A DNA stretch of 64,000 nt from Halomonas sp. TA22 (GTDB lineage: Bacteria > Pseudomonadota > Gammaproteobacteria > Pseudomonadales > Halomonadaceae): contig NZ_CP053108.1 of NCBI RefSeq assembly GCF_013009075.1, positions 1,488,001-1,552,000 on the forward strand, given 5' to 3'. The number at the start of each line of letters is the position of its first letter. The first letter of the stretch is position 1. Positions 49,732-58,161 of this stretch are shown in pieces. The notes under the pieces are model-generated. The model worked only from the letters and a program-made list of their open reading frames with translations. It had not been told where the DNA came from and did not search any database. Both the position numbers and the translations under genes were made by a program.

Positions 49732-51174
49732 ATGTCCGTGCTGCTCATCCTGGCCCTCGGCCTGGCCCTGCTCCTCTATCTGGGCACAGCCTGGTGGCAC
49801 TCGCGAAAGCCGCTGCCGTCGGGGCTGCATCTCGACGGGGCGTGGCGGCAGGCCAATAACCTCGCACTGCTGTTCGACGAGAGCTATCTCGACAGCAGCG
49901 GCACGCGGTGCTGCCGCCAATCGATATTCGACGAAATATTTCGGTTGATCGCCCAGGCCAGGCGATTGGTGGTAATCGACATCTTTCAGTTCAACGACCC
50001 GGCCGATGAGCGTGTCGACTGCCACCGCCAGATCTCCATCGAGCTGCGCGATGCCCTGCTTGCACGCAAGCGTGACTGCCCTGGGATCGAGATCGTAGTG
50101 ATCACGGATGCCATCAACAGCGTCTATGGCGGACGCCATGCCACTCACCTCGACGATCTGTGCAAGGCCGGTGTCCATGTGGTGGTGAGCGACAGACTTG
50201 CCGGGCGCGACGCCAACCCGAGCTGGACGGCATTGTGGCGGCTACTGATCCGCCCCTTCGGCAACTCGCCGCAAGGTGCCTGGCTGGTCAATCCGCTGGG
50301 GCCGGGCAAGGTGACGCTGCGAAGCTATCTCGCCGCGCTCAACTTCAGTGCCAATCACCGTAAGACGCTGGTCGTCGACCAAGGCGATGAGTGGACCGCC
50401 GTGGTCAGCTCGGCCAATGCCGATGACGGCAGCAGCGCCTATCGCGACGTCGCCCTGCGCTTTTCCGGAGACGCGGTGCTGGAACTGCTCGCCTCGGAGC
50501 TCGAGATCGCCGCGCTCTCGGGTCTTGCACGACCTCCTGTCTCCTTTCCAATACCCCCCGCCGGCAATGCGAAGTTCCTCGCCGACGCCCCCCGGCTGCG
50601 AGTGATCAGCGAAGGGGCAATAAGCAACGCACTGCTGAGCGCCATCGCCGAGGCGAGGCCAGACGAGCGTATCGACCTCGAAGTGCTCTATCTCTCGCAC
50701 CGCCGCGTCATCGCCGCCCTGCGCGAGGCGCGAAAGCGCGGCGTGACGATCCGCGTATTACTCGACCCCAATGACAGCGCTTTCGGCCGCGAAAGCGCGG
50801 GCATGCCCAACCAGCAGGCTGCAGGAGATCTAGTGCGTGCCGGCATCACGGTGCGCTGGAGCGACACTCACGGCGAGCAAGCGCACAGCAAGCTGCTGCT
50901 GCGCAGCGGCGGCTCCCGCCCGGCACTGCTGCTGCTCGGCTCGGCCAACTACACCCGCCGCAGCCTCGACGATCTCAACTTCGAGGTCGATGTCGAGCTC
51001 GTCGCCCCTGCCGATCATCCGGTCATCGCCAAGGCCCAGGCCGCTTTCGAACGCCACTGGTACAATCTCGATGGCGAACGCCATAGCGTCGAATATGGCG
51101 CTTACGCCGACAGCTCGAGGCTGCGCTACTGGCGCTATCGCGCCATGGAAGCCAGCGGCTGGTCCACCTTCTGA
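49732..51174 (+). CDS. Phospholipase D-superfamily protein (cardiolipin-synthase-like)
   Basis: This 480-residue protein has one N-terminal membrane segment (about 1-22) and two PLD motifs. The first is canonical (HRKTLVVD followed by SSANADD). The second reads HSKLLLRS followed by GSANYTRRS and lacks the usual aspartate. This layout suits a membrane-anchored phosphatidyl transferase or phospholipase such as a cardiolipin synthase. It sits 14 bases after cmoA and 15 before cmoB, splitting a normally adjacent pair, so it is probably co-transcribed with them. The substrate is unknown. Confidence 0.85.
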   Translation: MSVLLILALGLALLLYLGTAWWHSRKPLPSGLHLDGAWRQANNLALLFDESYLDSSGTRCCRQSIFDEIFRLIAQARRLVVIDIFQFNDPADERVDCHRQISIELRDALLARKRDCPGIEIVVITDAINSVYGGRHATHLDDLCKAGVHVVVSDRLAGRDANPSWTALWRLLIRPFGNSPQGAWLVNPLGPGKVTLRSYLAALNFSANHRKTLVVDQGDEWTAVVSSANADDGSSAYRDVALRFSGDAVLELLASELEIAALSGLARPPVSFPIPPAGNAKFLADAPRLRVISEGAISNALLSAIAEARPDERIDLEVLYLSHRRVIAALREARKRGVTIRVLLDPNDSAFGRESAGMPNQQAAGDLVRAGITVRWSDTHGEQAHSKLLLRSGGSRPALLLLGSANYTRRSLDDLNFEVDVELVAPADHPVIAKAQAAFERHWYNLDGERHSVEYGAYADSSRLRYWRYRAMEASGWSTF

Positions 51175-51189
51175 TGCAAGGATTTTCAG

Positions 51190-52176
51190 ATGCAGCACCC
51201 GCACCGCGACCTCTACCGCGCCTTTATCGACCAGGGCCTGGAACACTGGCTCGCCCGGCTTCCCGAGCAGCTGGCTCGGGGGCTCGACCGCAAGCGACAC
51301 GGTGACCTGCCCGCCTGGGAGAAGGCCGTGGCCAAGCTGCCCACCCTGCCCGAGCAGCGCCAGGTTAGCTTGGAAGAGGATTGCGTCACGGTAAAGCTCG
51401 CCCTGAGCGATGCCCAGCGACGCCAGTGCGACAACCTGCTGCGCAAGCTCGCGCCATGGCGCAAGGGCCCCTATTCGCTGGGCGGTATCCATATCGACAC
51501 CGAGTGGCGCTCGGACTGGAAATGGCAGCGCGTCGCACCGCACTTCACGCCGCTCGCCGGACGACGCGTGCTCGACGTCGGCGGCGGCAGCGGTTATCAC
51601 GCCTGGCGCATGACCGGGGCCGGGGCCAGCTTCGTGCTGGTGATCGATCCCTCGCCGCGCTTCTACTATCAGTTTCAGGCGGTGCGCCACTTCATCGGCG
51701 ATGCCGATGGCGGTCGTACCCACTTCCTGCCGGTGGGCATCGAGGACGTTCCCGAACGACTCGCCTTCTTCGACAGCGTCTTCTCGATGGGCGTGCTCTA
51801 CCACCGCGCATCGCCGCTTGAGCATCTCGTTCAGCTCAAGGAGGCACTGCGACCTGGCGGCGAGCTGGTGCTCGAGACGCTGGTGGTCGAGGGCAACGAG
51901 AGCACGGTCTTCATGCCCGGCGAGCGCTACGCAGCGATGCCCAACGTCTACTTCCTGCCCTCCTCCCGCGCCCTGCGCCACTGGCTCGAACGCTGTGGTT
52001 TTCGCGACGTGCGCATCGTCGACGAGGCGCTAACCACGCTCGACGAGCAGCGCTCCACCGAGTGGATGTCCTTTCAGTCGCTGGCCGACTTCCTCGACCC
52101 AGCCGATCACAGCAAGACCATCGAAGGCTACCCGGCGCCAAGGCGTGCGGTGCTGATTGCCAGCAAGCCGGACTAA
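51190..52176 (+). CDS. cmoB: tRNA U34 carboxymethyltransferase CmoB
   Basis: This 328-residue enzyme moves the carboxymethyl group from carboxy-SAM onto ho5U34 of tRNA. The methyltransferase core has VLDVGGGSGYHAW and SMGVLYHRASP. GGIHIDTEWRSDWKW precedes it, a family hallmark. Its TAA overlaps the TAG of the convergent GH65 gene by 3 bases (4-base gene overlap), so neither has a separate terminator here. Confidence 0.97.
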   Translation: MQHPHRDLYRAFIDQGLEHWLARLPEQLARGLDRKRHGDLPAWEKAVAKLPTLPEQRQVSLEEDCVTVKLALSDAQRRQCDNLLRKLAPWRKGPYSLGGIHIDTEWRSDWKWQRVAPHFTPLAGRRVLDVGGGSGYHAWRMTGAGASFVLVIDPSPRFYYQFQAVRHFIGDADGGRTHFLPVGIEDVPERLAFFDSVFSMGVLYHRASPLEHLVQLKEALRPGGELVLETLVVEGNESTVFMPGERYAAMPNVYFLPSSRALRHWLERCGFRDVRIVDEALTTLDEQRSTEWMSFQSLADFLDPADHSKTIEGYPAPRRAVLIASKPD

Positions 52177-54611
52177 AACGCCTCCCAGCGCGCCTGATCA
52201 TGATCGAAGCGAAGCCGAAGGCGGTGGCCGGCACCAAAGGTGTGCTGCTGGCCGCGGATCATGATCGGTTCGACGCCACACCAACCTTCCGGGGCGTGCA
52301 GGTGCATCTCGTCGCCGTCGATCTCGACCTCCAGCCAGTGGCCGCGGTAGCGCAGACGCAGGCGTAGCTGCTTAAGCGGCTCAGGCAGGCAGGGATTGAG
52401 ACTGAGCAGGCCATCCCGCACCTCGAGTCCGGCATGGCCGCGCTGGACGAGATCGACGGTGCCGGCCATGGCACCTAGGTGTATCCCCTCGGGCGTCGTG
52501 CCGCCCTGGACGTCGGCTATGTCGCTCTCCAGTGCCTCTTCGAGCAGCGCCAAAGAGCGCGCACGATCGGAGCGCGACAGCACCCAGGAGGAGACGATGC
52601 CGCTCAACGTCGAGCCGTTCGAGGTGCGATGCTGGTAGTAGTCGATGGTTCTGGGCAGCAGTTCAAGGTCGAAAGCGTAGTCGAGCTGCGTGAAGAGTTC
52701 AGCCAGCTCATCGGCGGAGAACAGATAGAAGAGCATCAGCACATCGGCCTGCTTGGAAGCCTTGTAGCGATTGACGCTGTCGCCCTCCGCCTCGAGCAGG
52801 CGGTCGAGGCGGTGGATGTCACCATATCTGGTCTTGTATCCCTCCCAGTCGAACTCCTCGAGCCGCTCGTAGCCCTCGAACTGGCTGGGAATGCCGTCAG
52901 CATGAAACGGGACATAGAGCTGGCGGCTGATTGCATCCCACTGGCTCAGCTCGGCGTCGTTGAGTGCAAGCGCCTCGCCCAGCTCCTGGCGACACTCGGC
53001 GCCGATCAACGCGTGAGCGTCAAGCGCGCGCCGCAACAACCAGGCCACCATCAGGTTGGTGTAGGTGTTGTTGTCGAGTCCCGGCGTGTCGGACCACGGG
53101 TAGCGGTCATGGAATTCGTCCGGCCCCATCACGCCGCGAATGTCGTAACGCCCGCGCTCGGCATTCCAGGTCACCGCACTGGCCCAGAAGCGGGCGATCT
53201 CGAAGAGCATTTCGGCGCCATAGAAGCCGAGAAAGTCGATATCCTGGGTCACTTCATAGTAGCGCCACACATTGTAGGCAATGGCGGCGTTGACGTGCCG
53301 CTGCAGCGAGCTGTTGTCGTCGACCCAGCGTCCGGACTTGGGATTGAGATGCACGAGCTGGCTCTCTTCGCGCCCGCTACTGCCACTCTGCCAAGGGTAG
53401 ACGGCACCTCGATAACCGGCCTCGCGTGCCAGCCGACGCGCGGCGCCCAGCCGCCGGTAGCGATACTGAAGCAGGGCACGGGTAATCTCGGGAATGCGGA
53501 AGTTGAGGAACGGGAAGATGAACAGTTCATCCCAGAAGATATGTCCCCGATAGGCCTCGCCATGCAGCCCCCGCGCCGGCACCCCGACATCGAGATCGAT
53601 GCTGTGCGGCGAGACGGTCTGCAGCAGATGAAAGATGTGCAGTCGCAGCACCATCTGCGAGCGTTCGCCATTCTTGAGCGTCACGTCGCAACGCTGCCAC
53701 AGCCGAGACCACGCCTGGACGTGGCGCGAGAGCAGTGCCTCGAAGTCGCCTGCCTCGAGCACCGCCTCCTCGGCGGCGAGTGCCGCTTCCGAAATGGCGC
53801 TATCCCGCGAGGTATAGAGGCTGACCACCTTCTCGATCCTCACCCCCTCACCCTGCGCAAGGTCCAGGGTGAGCTCGTGTGCGATATAGCCCTGCTCCTG
53901 GAGAGCCCGGCGGCATGCGTCGACCAGGCGCGCTCCCTGGTAAACACGGGTGCGCGCCGCTTCGCTGACCCGCAGCCGCGACTGACAGGTCTCGACATTG
54001 AGACGGATCGACTCTTGCCCCACGGGCTCGCTGGAGAGGTGAGAGAGGTGCGTACTGGCCAGTTCGCGGTAGCGGGCCACACCGGCGTTGATGACGCGCC
54101 CATCCAGGGCGGAGCGCACCACGATGCTGCCCGACCAGTTCTCCGGACGCAACCGCCACTCGATGGCGGCGAGGTGGGGGTTGTCCATGTGTACCAGGCG
54201 CCGGGTGGTGAGCGTCGTCTCGCGCCCGTGGCGATCGCGAAAGCGGATGTCGCGTTCGAGCAGGCCACGCTTCAGGTCGAGCCGCTGGCGGTAGTGCAGC
54301 AGCTCCACCGCCAGCGGGTTGAACCACTCGCCCTCCTCCCGAGGGCTGTCCTGCGCGTGACGAAAGGAGAGACAGAGCCAGTTGGGAAAGTTGACCAGGT
54401 CCTCGTTCTCGATGATGCGCCCGGCGATCTCGGTCTTGAGACGGTTGAAGCCGCCAGCGAGATAGGTACCGGGGTAATGGATCTCCCCCGCCTCGCTCTC
54501 CTCCGCCGCGCCGCGCGTGGCGAAATAGCCATTGCCCAGGGTACACAGCGCCTCGCGCAGCGCCTCCTGACGTGGGTCGAAGTCGTCATATTCAAGCGCC
54601 CCGCGACTCAT
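52173..54611 (-). CDS. GH65 family sugar phosphorylase or hydrolase
   Basis: This 812-residue protein has the N-terminal beta-sandwich and the (alpha/alpha)6 barrel of glycoside hydrolase family 65. The core segments GHIFWDELFIFPFLN and GPDEFH (general acid glutamate) are intact. Family members phosphorolyse trehalose, trehalose-6-phosphate, maltose, kojibiose or glucosylglycerol to give beta-glucose-1-phosphate, or hydrolyse them. The overlapping upstream gene encodes a beta-phosphoglucomutase, which consumes that product, so phosphorolysis is favoured. Its start overlaps that gene by 4 bases (ATGA). The exact disaccharide cannot be told from sequence. Confidence 0.9.
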   Translation of the reverse strand: MSRGALEYDDFDPRQEALREALCTLGNGYFATRGAAEESEAGEIHYPGTYLAGGFNRLKTEIAGRIIENEDLVNFPNWLCLSFRHAQDSPREEGEWFNPLAVELLHYRQRLDLKRGLLERDIRFRDRHGRETTLTTRRLVHMDNPHLAAIEWRLRPENWSGSIVVRSALDGRVINAGVARYRELASTHLSHLSSEPVGQESIRLNVETCQSRLRVSEAARTRVYQGARLVDACRRALQEQGYIAHELTLDLAQGEGVRIEKVVSLYTSRDSAISEAALAAEEAVLEAGDFEALLSRHVQAWSRLWQRCDVTLKNGERSQMVLRLHIFHLLQTVSPHSIDLDVGVPARGLHGEAYRGHIFWDELFIFPFLNFRIPEITRALLQYRYRRLGAARRLAREAGYRGAVYPWQSGSSGREESQLVHLNPKSGRWVDDNSSLQRHVNAAIAYNVWRYYEVTQDIDFLGFYGAEMLFEIARFWASAVTWNAERGRYDIRGVMGPDEFHDRYPWSDTPGLDNNTYTNLMVAWLLRRALDAHALIGAECRQELGEALALNDAELSQWDAISRQLYVPFHADGIPSQFEGYERLEEFDWEGYKTRYGDIHRLDRLLEAEGDSVNRYKASKQADVLMLFYLFSADELAELFTQLDYAFDLELLPRTIDYYQHRTSNGSTLSGIVSSWVLSRSDRARSLALLEEALESDIADVQGGTTPEGIHLGAMAGTVDLVQRGHAGLEVRDGLLSLNPCLPEPLKQLRLRLRYRGHWLEVEIDGDEMHLHAPEGWCGVEPIMIRGQQHTFGAGHRLRLRFDHDQARWEAF

Positions 54612-56170
54612 GATTGCGCCTCTTGCGTTATGGCCAGCGCCTGCAGCAACCGGCCGGCTGCCGCGGGGGTCTCGAGACGATAGTGCGCTGCCGTGGGCTG
54701 CTCTTCGCGGGTAATCAGAATGCCGATGCCGCCCCGCTCACGCAGCGCCCTGAACGCATCCTCATCGGTCTCGTCGTCACCGAGATAGATCGGCATCACC
54801 CCATCGCCCAGCAGCTCCAGCACCTCGAGCAGCCAGCTAACCGCCCGCCCCTTGTCCCATTCGATACGCGGGCGCAGTTCGAAGATCATCTTGCCGCCGG
54901 TGCGACGCAGCCCGGGCGAGACCTCGGCAACGGCCTGCAGGGCAGCCTCGACGGCCGGCCGGTCGGCCTCGGCCACCAGGCGATAGTGAACGGCGATGGC
55001 GAAGCGCTTGCGCTCGACCAGCGCCCCCTCGACACCATCCAGGCGTGCCTGCAACTGCGCTTCGGCGCTGTCGAGTTCGGCGAGGAATGCCTCGGCACGC
55101 TCATGATGCTTGTGCAGGCCATCCGGGCCTGCAATGTCGAAACCATGGCTACCGGCGTAGATGAGTTCGTCGAGGCCGACCAGGCGCTCCACGTCGGCGC
55201 GGTCGCGGCCGCTGACGATGGCGACGGTGCAGCGCTCGGCAAGCCGGCGGATGGTGTCGCGCACCGCCTCGTCGAGTACCGCCAGTTCGGGGCGATCGAC
55301 GATCGGGGTCAGGGTGCCGTCATAGTCGAGGAACACCGCGGGGCGTGCGCTTTCAAGTCGCCTGGCGATCGCAGCAAAGTGCTCGAGAGCATCCGGCAGC
55401 GTCGCTTCGTCGTGGCGTTCCAACGGGGCCAGATCCTCCACCACAAGATCGGCACCCTGCTCGAGCAGGGCATCGCGCTGGCCAACGCGGTCGACGCCGA
55501 TCACCAGCCCGTAGCCGGCGGCATAGGCCGAGGCAACGCCGGAGATCGCATCCTCGACGGCAAAGGCATGCGCCGGCGCCACGCCTAGTTGGCTGGCGGC
55601 CTCGAGGAAGATATCAGGGTCGGGCTTGCCCTTGAGGCCGAGCCTGCGCGACTCGATACCATCGACACGCACGTCGAACAGGTGGCTCAAGCCAGCCGCT
55701 TCGAGGACCGCGGCGGCGTTCTCGCTCGACGACACCAGCGCCGTCTTCACCCCCGCCTCGCGCAAGCGTTCCAGCAGGGTGACCGTCGAGGCGAATACCT
55801 CGACCTTGCCTTGGGCCAGCAGCTTGCCGACCAGCTGGTTCTTGCGGTTGCCGAGTCCGCAGATCGTCTCGCGCTGCGGCGCGTCCTCCGGACTGCCTTG
55901 GGGCAGCGAGATGCCTCGCGATTGAAGAAAGCTCGCTACCCCTGCGTAACGCGGCTTGCCATCGACGTAGGTGAGATAGTCCGACGCTTCGTCGAAGGGC
56001 TGGAACGTATCGCCTGCGCGCGATGCCCTCTCGCTCAGGTAGTCGTCGAAAAGCTGCTTCCAGGCGGCACTGTGCACGGTTGCCGTCCGTGTCACGACCC
56101 CATCGAGATCGAAGACACCGGCCTGGAATGCGGTGATATCGATAGCGTGCTGACTCAACTCTCGGGACAT
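54608..56170 (-). CDS. Fused beta-phosphoglucomutase / trehalose-phosphatase
   Basis: This protein of about 520 residues has two HAD phosphotransferase domains. The N-terminal part (about 1-235) is beta-phosphoglucomutase-like, with GVFDLDGVVTRTATVHS, VSSSENA and KPDPDIFL. The C-terminal part (from about 270) is OtsB-like, with FLDYDGTLTPIVD, VSGRDRAD and IYLGDDETDEDAF. The likely reactions are beta-glucose-1-phosphate to glucose-6-phosphate and removal of phosphate from trehalose-6-phosphate or a similar sugar phosphate. The ATG at 56170 is preferred over a GTG at 56179. No trehalose-6-phosphate synthase gene is seen nearby. Confidence 0.88.
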   Translation of the reverse strand: MSRELSQHAIDITAFQAGVFDLDGVVTRTATVHSAAWKQLFDDYLSERASRAGDTFQPFDEASDYLTYVDGKPRYAGVASFLQSRGISLPQGSPEDAPQRETICGLGNRKNQLVGKLLAQGKVEVFASTVTLLERLREAGVKTALVSSSENAAAVLEAAGLSHLFDVRVDGIESRRLGLKGKPDPDIFLEAASQLGVAPAHAFAVEDAISGVASAYAAGYGLVIGVDRVGQRDALLEQGADLVVEDLAPLERHDEATLPDALEHFAAIARRLESARPAVFLDYDGTLTPIVDRPELAVLDEAVRDTIRRLAERCTVAIVSGRDRADVERLVGLDELIYAGSHGFDIAGPDGLHKHHERAEAFLAELDSAEAQLQARLDGVEGALVERKRFAIAVHYRLVAEADRPAVEAALQAVAEVSPGLRRTGGKMIFELRPRIEWDKGRAVSWLLEVLELLGDGVMPIYLGDDETDEDAFRALRERGGIGILITREEQPTAAHYRLETPAAAGRLLQALAITQEAQS

Positions 56171-56285
56171 CCGGTTCACCCTCAGCCGTTGCCTAGACGG
56201 TTACCACTATACGCACAGTGACAAGCGTAGCGCAGTCAGGACGTCGGAACAGGTCAAGGCAGCTCAGCAAGCGCGACGGCAGCGA

Positions 56286-56960
56286 TCAGCGTCTCAGGAT
56301 CACCAGCCAGCGGCCGAGGTTGAGAATGCTGGCAAGCGACGCGGCAACGTAGGTGAACGCGCACGCCGTGAGCACATGCCGAGCGGCGGGCATGTCATAG
56401 GGGGGAATGTAACCCTTGAGCAGCGGCAGGGCGCGCTGGAAGCTGGCATCGAACTCCACCGGCAGCGTCACCAGATGCACCAGCGCGGCGGTACCGAAGC
56501 TGATCACTGCCGCCCCCACCACGATGAACATGCCACCCGGCATGCGTGTCAGGAGAAACAGCAGCGGTGCCGCCATCATCAGTACGGCACCGAGCTTCTC
56601 GGCGTGCTGGGCAACGCCTACCAGGCGCGTGCGCGCCAGCAGCGGCTGATAGCCCTGATGATGCTGTATCGCATGGCCCACCTCGTGCGCCGCCACGGTC
56701 ACGGCGGTAAGCGAACGTCCGGCATAGTGCTCATGGGAGAGCCGGACCCGGCGCGCCTGGGGATCGTAATGATCGCCCCGCTCGGTGGCTTCCACCTCCA
56801 CCCCCTCGATGCCGAGCCGCGTCAGTAGGTGTCGAGCCAGCTCGCCGCCGGTACCGGGGTAATCGTTGCGCGGCGTGGCGTGGCGCTCAAGCGCCCACTT
56901 GGCCCAGACGTTGGGCAGGATGAACAGCAACAGCAGCAGCCCCAGCAGTAGTACGAACAT
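56286..56960 (-). CDS. YugP-type membrane zinc metallopeptidase
   Basis: This 224-residue protein has an N-terminal membrane segment, the zinc motif HEVGH (H92, E93, H96) and two or three further membrane segments, with EFDASF after the third. This is the pattern of the YugP/DUF-type neutral zinc peptidases (family of integral membrane proteases of unknown substrate). It is followed by no obvious partner and lies between the HAD fusion and the HslV-like gene. Confidence 0.88.
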   Translation of the reverse strand: MFVLLLGLLLLLFILPNVWAKWALERHATPRNDYPGTGGELARHLLTRLGIEGVEVEATERGDHYDPQARRVRLSHEHYAGRSLTAVTVAAHEVGHAIQHHQGYQPLLARTRLVGVAQHAEKLGAVLMMAAPLLFLLTRMPGGMFIVVGAAVISFGTAALVHLVTLPVEFDASFQRALPLLKGYIPPYDMPAARHVLTACAFTYVAASLASILNLGRWLVILRR

Positions 56961-57098
56961 CGATGACTATCCTCCGTGCCGGGTCGGAACCTGATCAGGA
57001 TAGAATAACGGAAGAGGCCGGCCCGAGCGATTGACACACAGAAACGCGATTGGCCCGCCTGGGGCCAATCGTCATCGTTACGAGGGCATGGGTACACT

Positions 57099-57587
57099 TC
57101 AGGCGGTGGCCGGCTCCGCTGGCAATGCCTCGGCAGGCGCCGTCAGATCGAAAGGACGCTCGAACAGCGGCGCCAAGCACACCGACTGCACCTCACCGCC
57201 GGTATCGTGATCGCGGGTCGCGGCATATTCGACGGCCTGCACCGCACTCTTGCCATGATCGATGGCGGCCAGGGCCCACTTCCAGCCGGTGCCGTAGGCC
57301 ACCGGCCCCTTGACCGGCATTCTGACCAGTCGATCGAACATCTCGAAGACCCCATCCGGGCCTGCAATGATCATCTCGATACGCGATACATGGGGTTTGC
57401 TCGCGCGCGGGGCTCCCGCGTTGAGCCACTCCATCACCTCCCACCAGCCCTGCTGTTCGCCGGCGAATGCCACCCACTCGCCATTGTCGAGTTGAAAGAG
57501 TTTCTGTGAATGGTTGTAGGTCGAGCCATTAACGCTGATCAGCGAATCCGTCGCCAGTGTCGTTCCGTCCCATACGATTGTGGTCAT
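57099..57587 (-). CDS. HslV-like Ntn-hydrolase-family orphan
   Basis: This 162-residue protein begins MTTIVWDGTTLATDS, the pattern of HslV and proteasome beta subunits in which removal of Met exposes a catalytic threonine. It lacks an adjacent hslU ATPase. A VAYGTGWKWALAAID segment fits the same fold. It could be a stand-alone Ntn hydrolase of unknown target, or a phage-like remnant. It is divergent from the haem operon. Confidence 0.6.
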   Translation of the reverse strand: MTTIVWDGTTLATDSLISVNGSTYNHSQKLFQLDNGEWVAFAGEQQGWWEVMEWLNAGAPRASKPHVSRIEMIIAGPDGVFEMFDRLVRMPVKGPVAYGTGWKWALAAIDHGKSAVQAVEYAATRDHDTGGEVQSVCLAPLFERPFDLTAPAEALPAEPATA

Positions 57588-57874
57588 GCGGCGTACCTCG
57601 TGTGGCGGCGAAATGCTCGAAGCCTAGCCCAGAGCAAGGAAGTCATTCTTGCCCTCTCGGCGCGTGCTCCGCCTGAGCACGATAGCGGCAAAATGGGCAA
57701 GAATTGTTCATCCATCATGCAAGCTCAGCGCCTCGACAATGGCCTGAGTAGCGCGTCTTCCTTCAGGTTAATCGGACGATTGCGACCTCCACCATGCGTA
57801 GTCGCTTGACGTTTGCCCTGCAACAAATGACAATTGTTCTTGTTTGATACAAAAACTCATTCAGGATGACGATC
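57588..57874. other. Gap holding the haem-operon promoter
   Basis: These 287 bases lie between the divergent HslV-like gene and hemP. A hairpin (57663-57681, 7-bp stem) without a T-run sits mid-way, and the haem promoter near the right end is listed separately. No further gene is supported. Confidence 0.6.
57806..57842 (+). promoter_or_regulatory. Candidate promoter and Fur-box-like operator of the haem operon
   Basis: TTGACG (57806-57811) is 17 bases from GACAAT (57829-57834), a plausible sigma-70 promoter. TGACAAT-T-GTTCTTG (57828-57842) overlaps the -10 and matches the 7-1-7 Fur consensus at about nine of fourteen positions, consistent with iron repression but weak. Confidence 0.5.
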
Positions 57875-58054
57875 ATGAGCTCGCTCCCCCCTCGCATGCC
57901 ACCCGCACAAGGAGAGAGCCACCAGGATACGGCTGGCAAGCGCATCGACAGCCAGGCCCTGCTCGACTCTCGCGGCGAACTGATCATCGAGCATCGCGGC
58001 AAGCGTTACCAGCTGCGCGAGACACGTAACGGCAAGTTGATTCTCACCTCCTGA
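57875..58054 (+). CDS. hemP: Haem-uptake protein HemP
   Basis: This 59-residue protein ends GKRYQLRETRNGKLILTS, the conserved C-terminus of the HemP family found at the head of haem-uptake operons. The ATG at 57875 has a GGATG-type site upstream at a workable distance; the earlier ATG at 57866 would abut that site. In some rhizobia HemP activates expression of the haem receptor. Here it is 107 bases before the receptor gene. Confidence 0.88.
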   Translation: MSSLPPRMPPAQGESHQDTAGKRIDSQALLDSRGELIIEHRGKRYQLRETRNGKLILTS

Positions 58055-58161
58055 GAGATAGTTTTTTCATTGGCACTACCAGACCTATAACAGCCAGCCA
58101 GGTAGCCATCGCCACCCAGCCAGCCGCCATCTCCTGATCATACTAAGGGAACTTCAGGAAC

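Noticed and set aside
52479-54683. 734-codon open frame opposite the GH65 gene
   Set aside because: It mirrors the GH65 coding strand and shows no domain; the minus-strand protein has the family core motifs.
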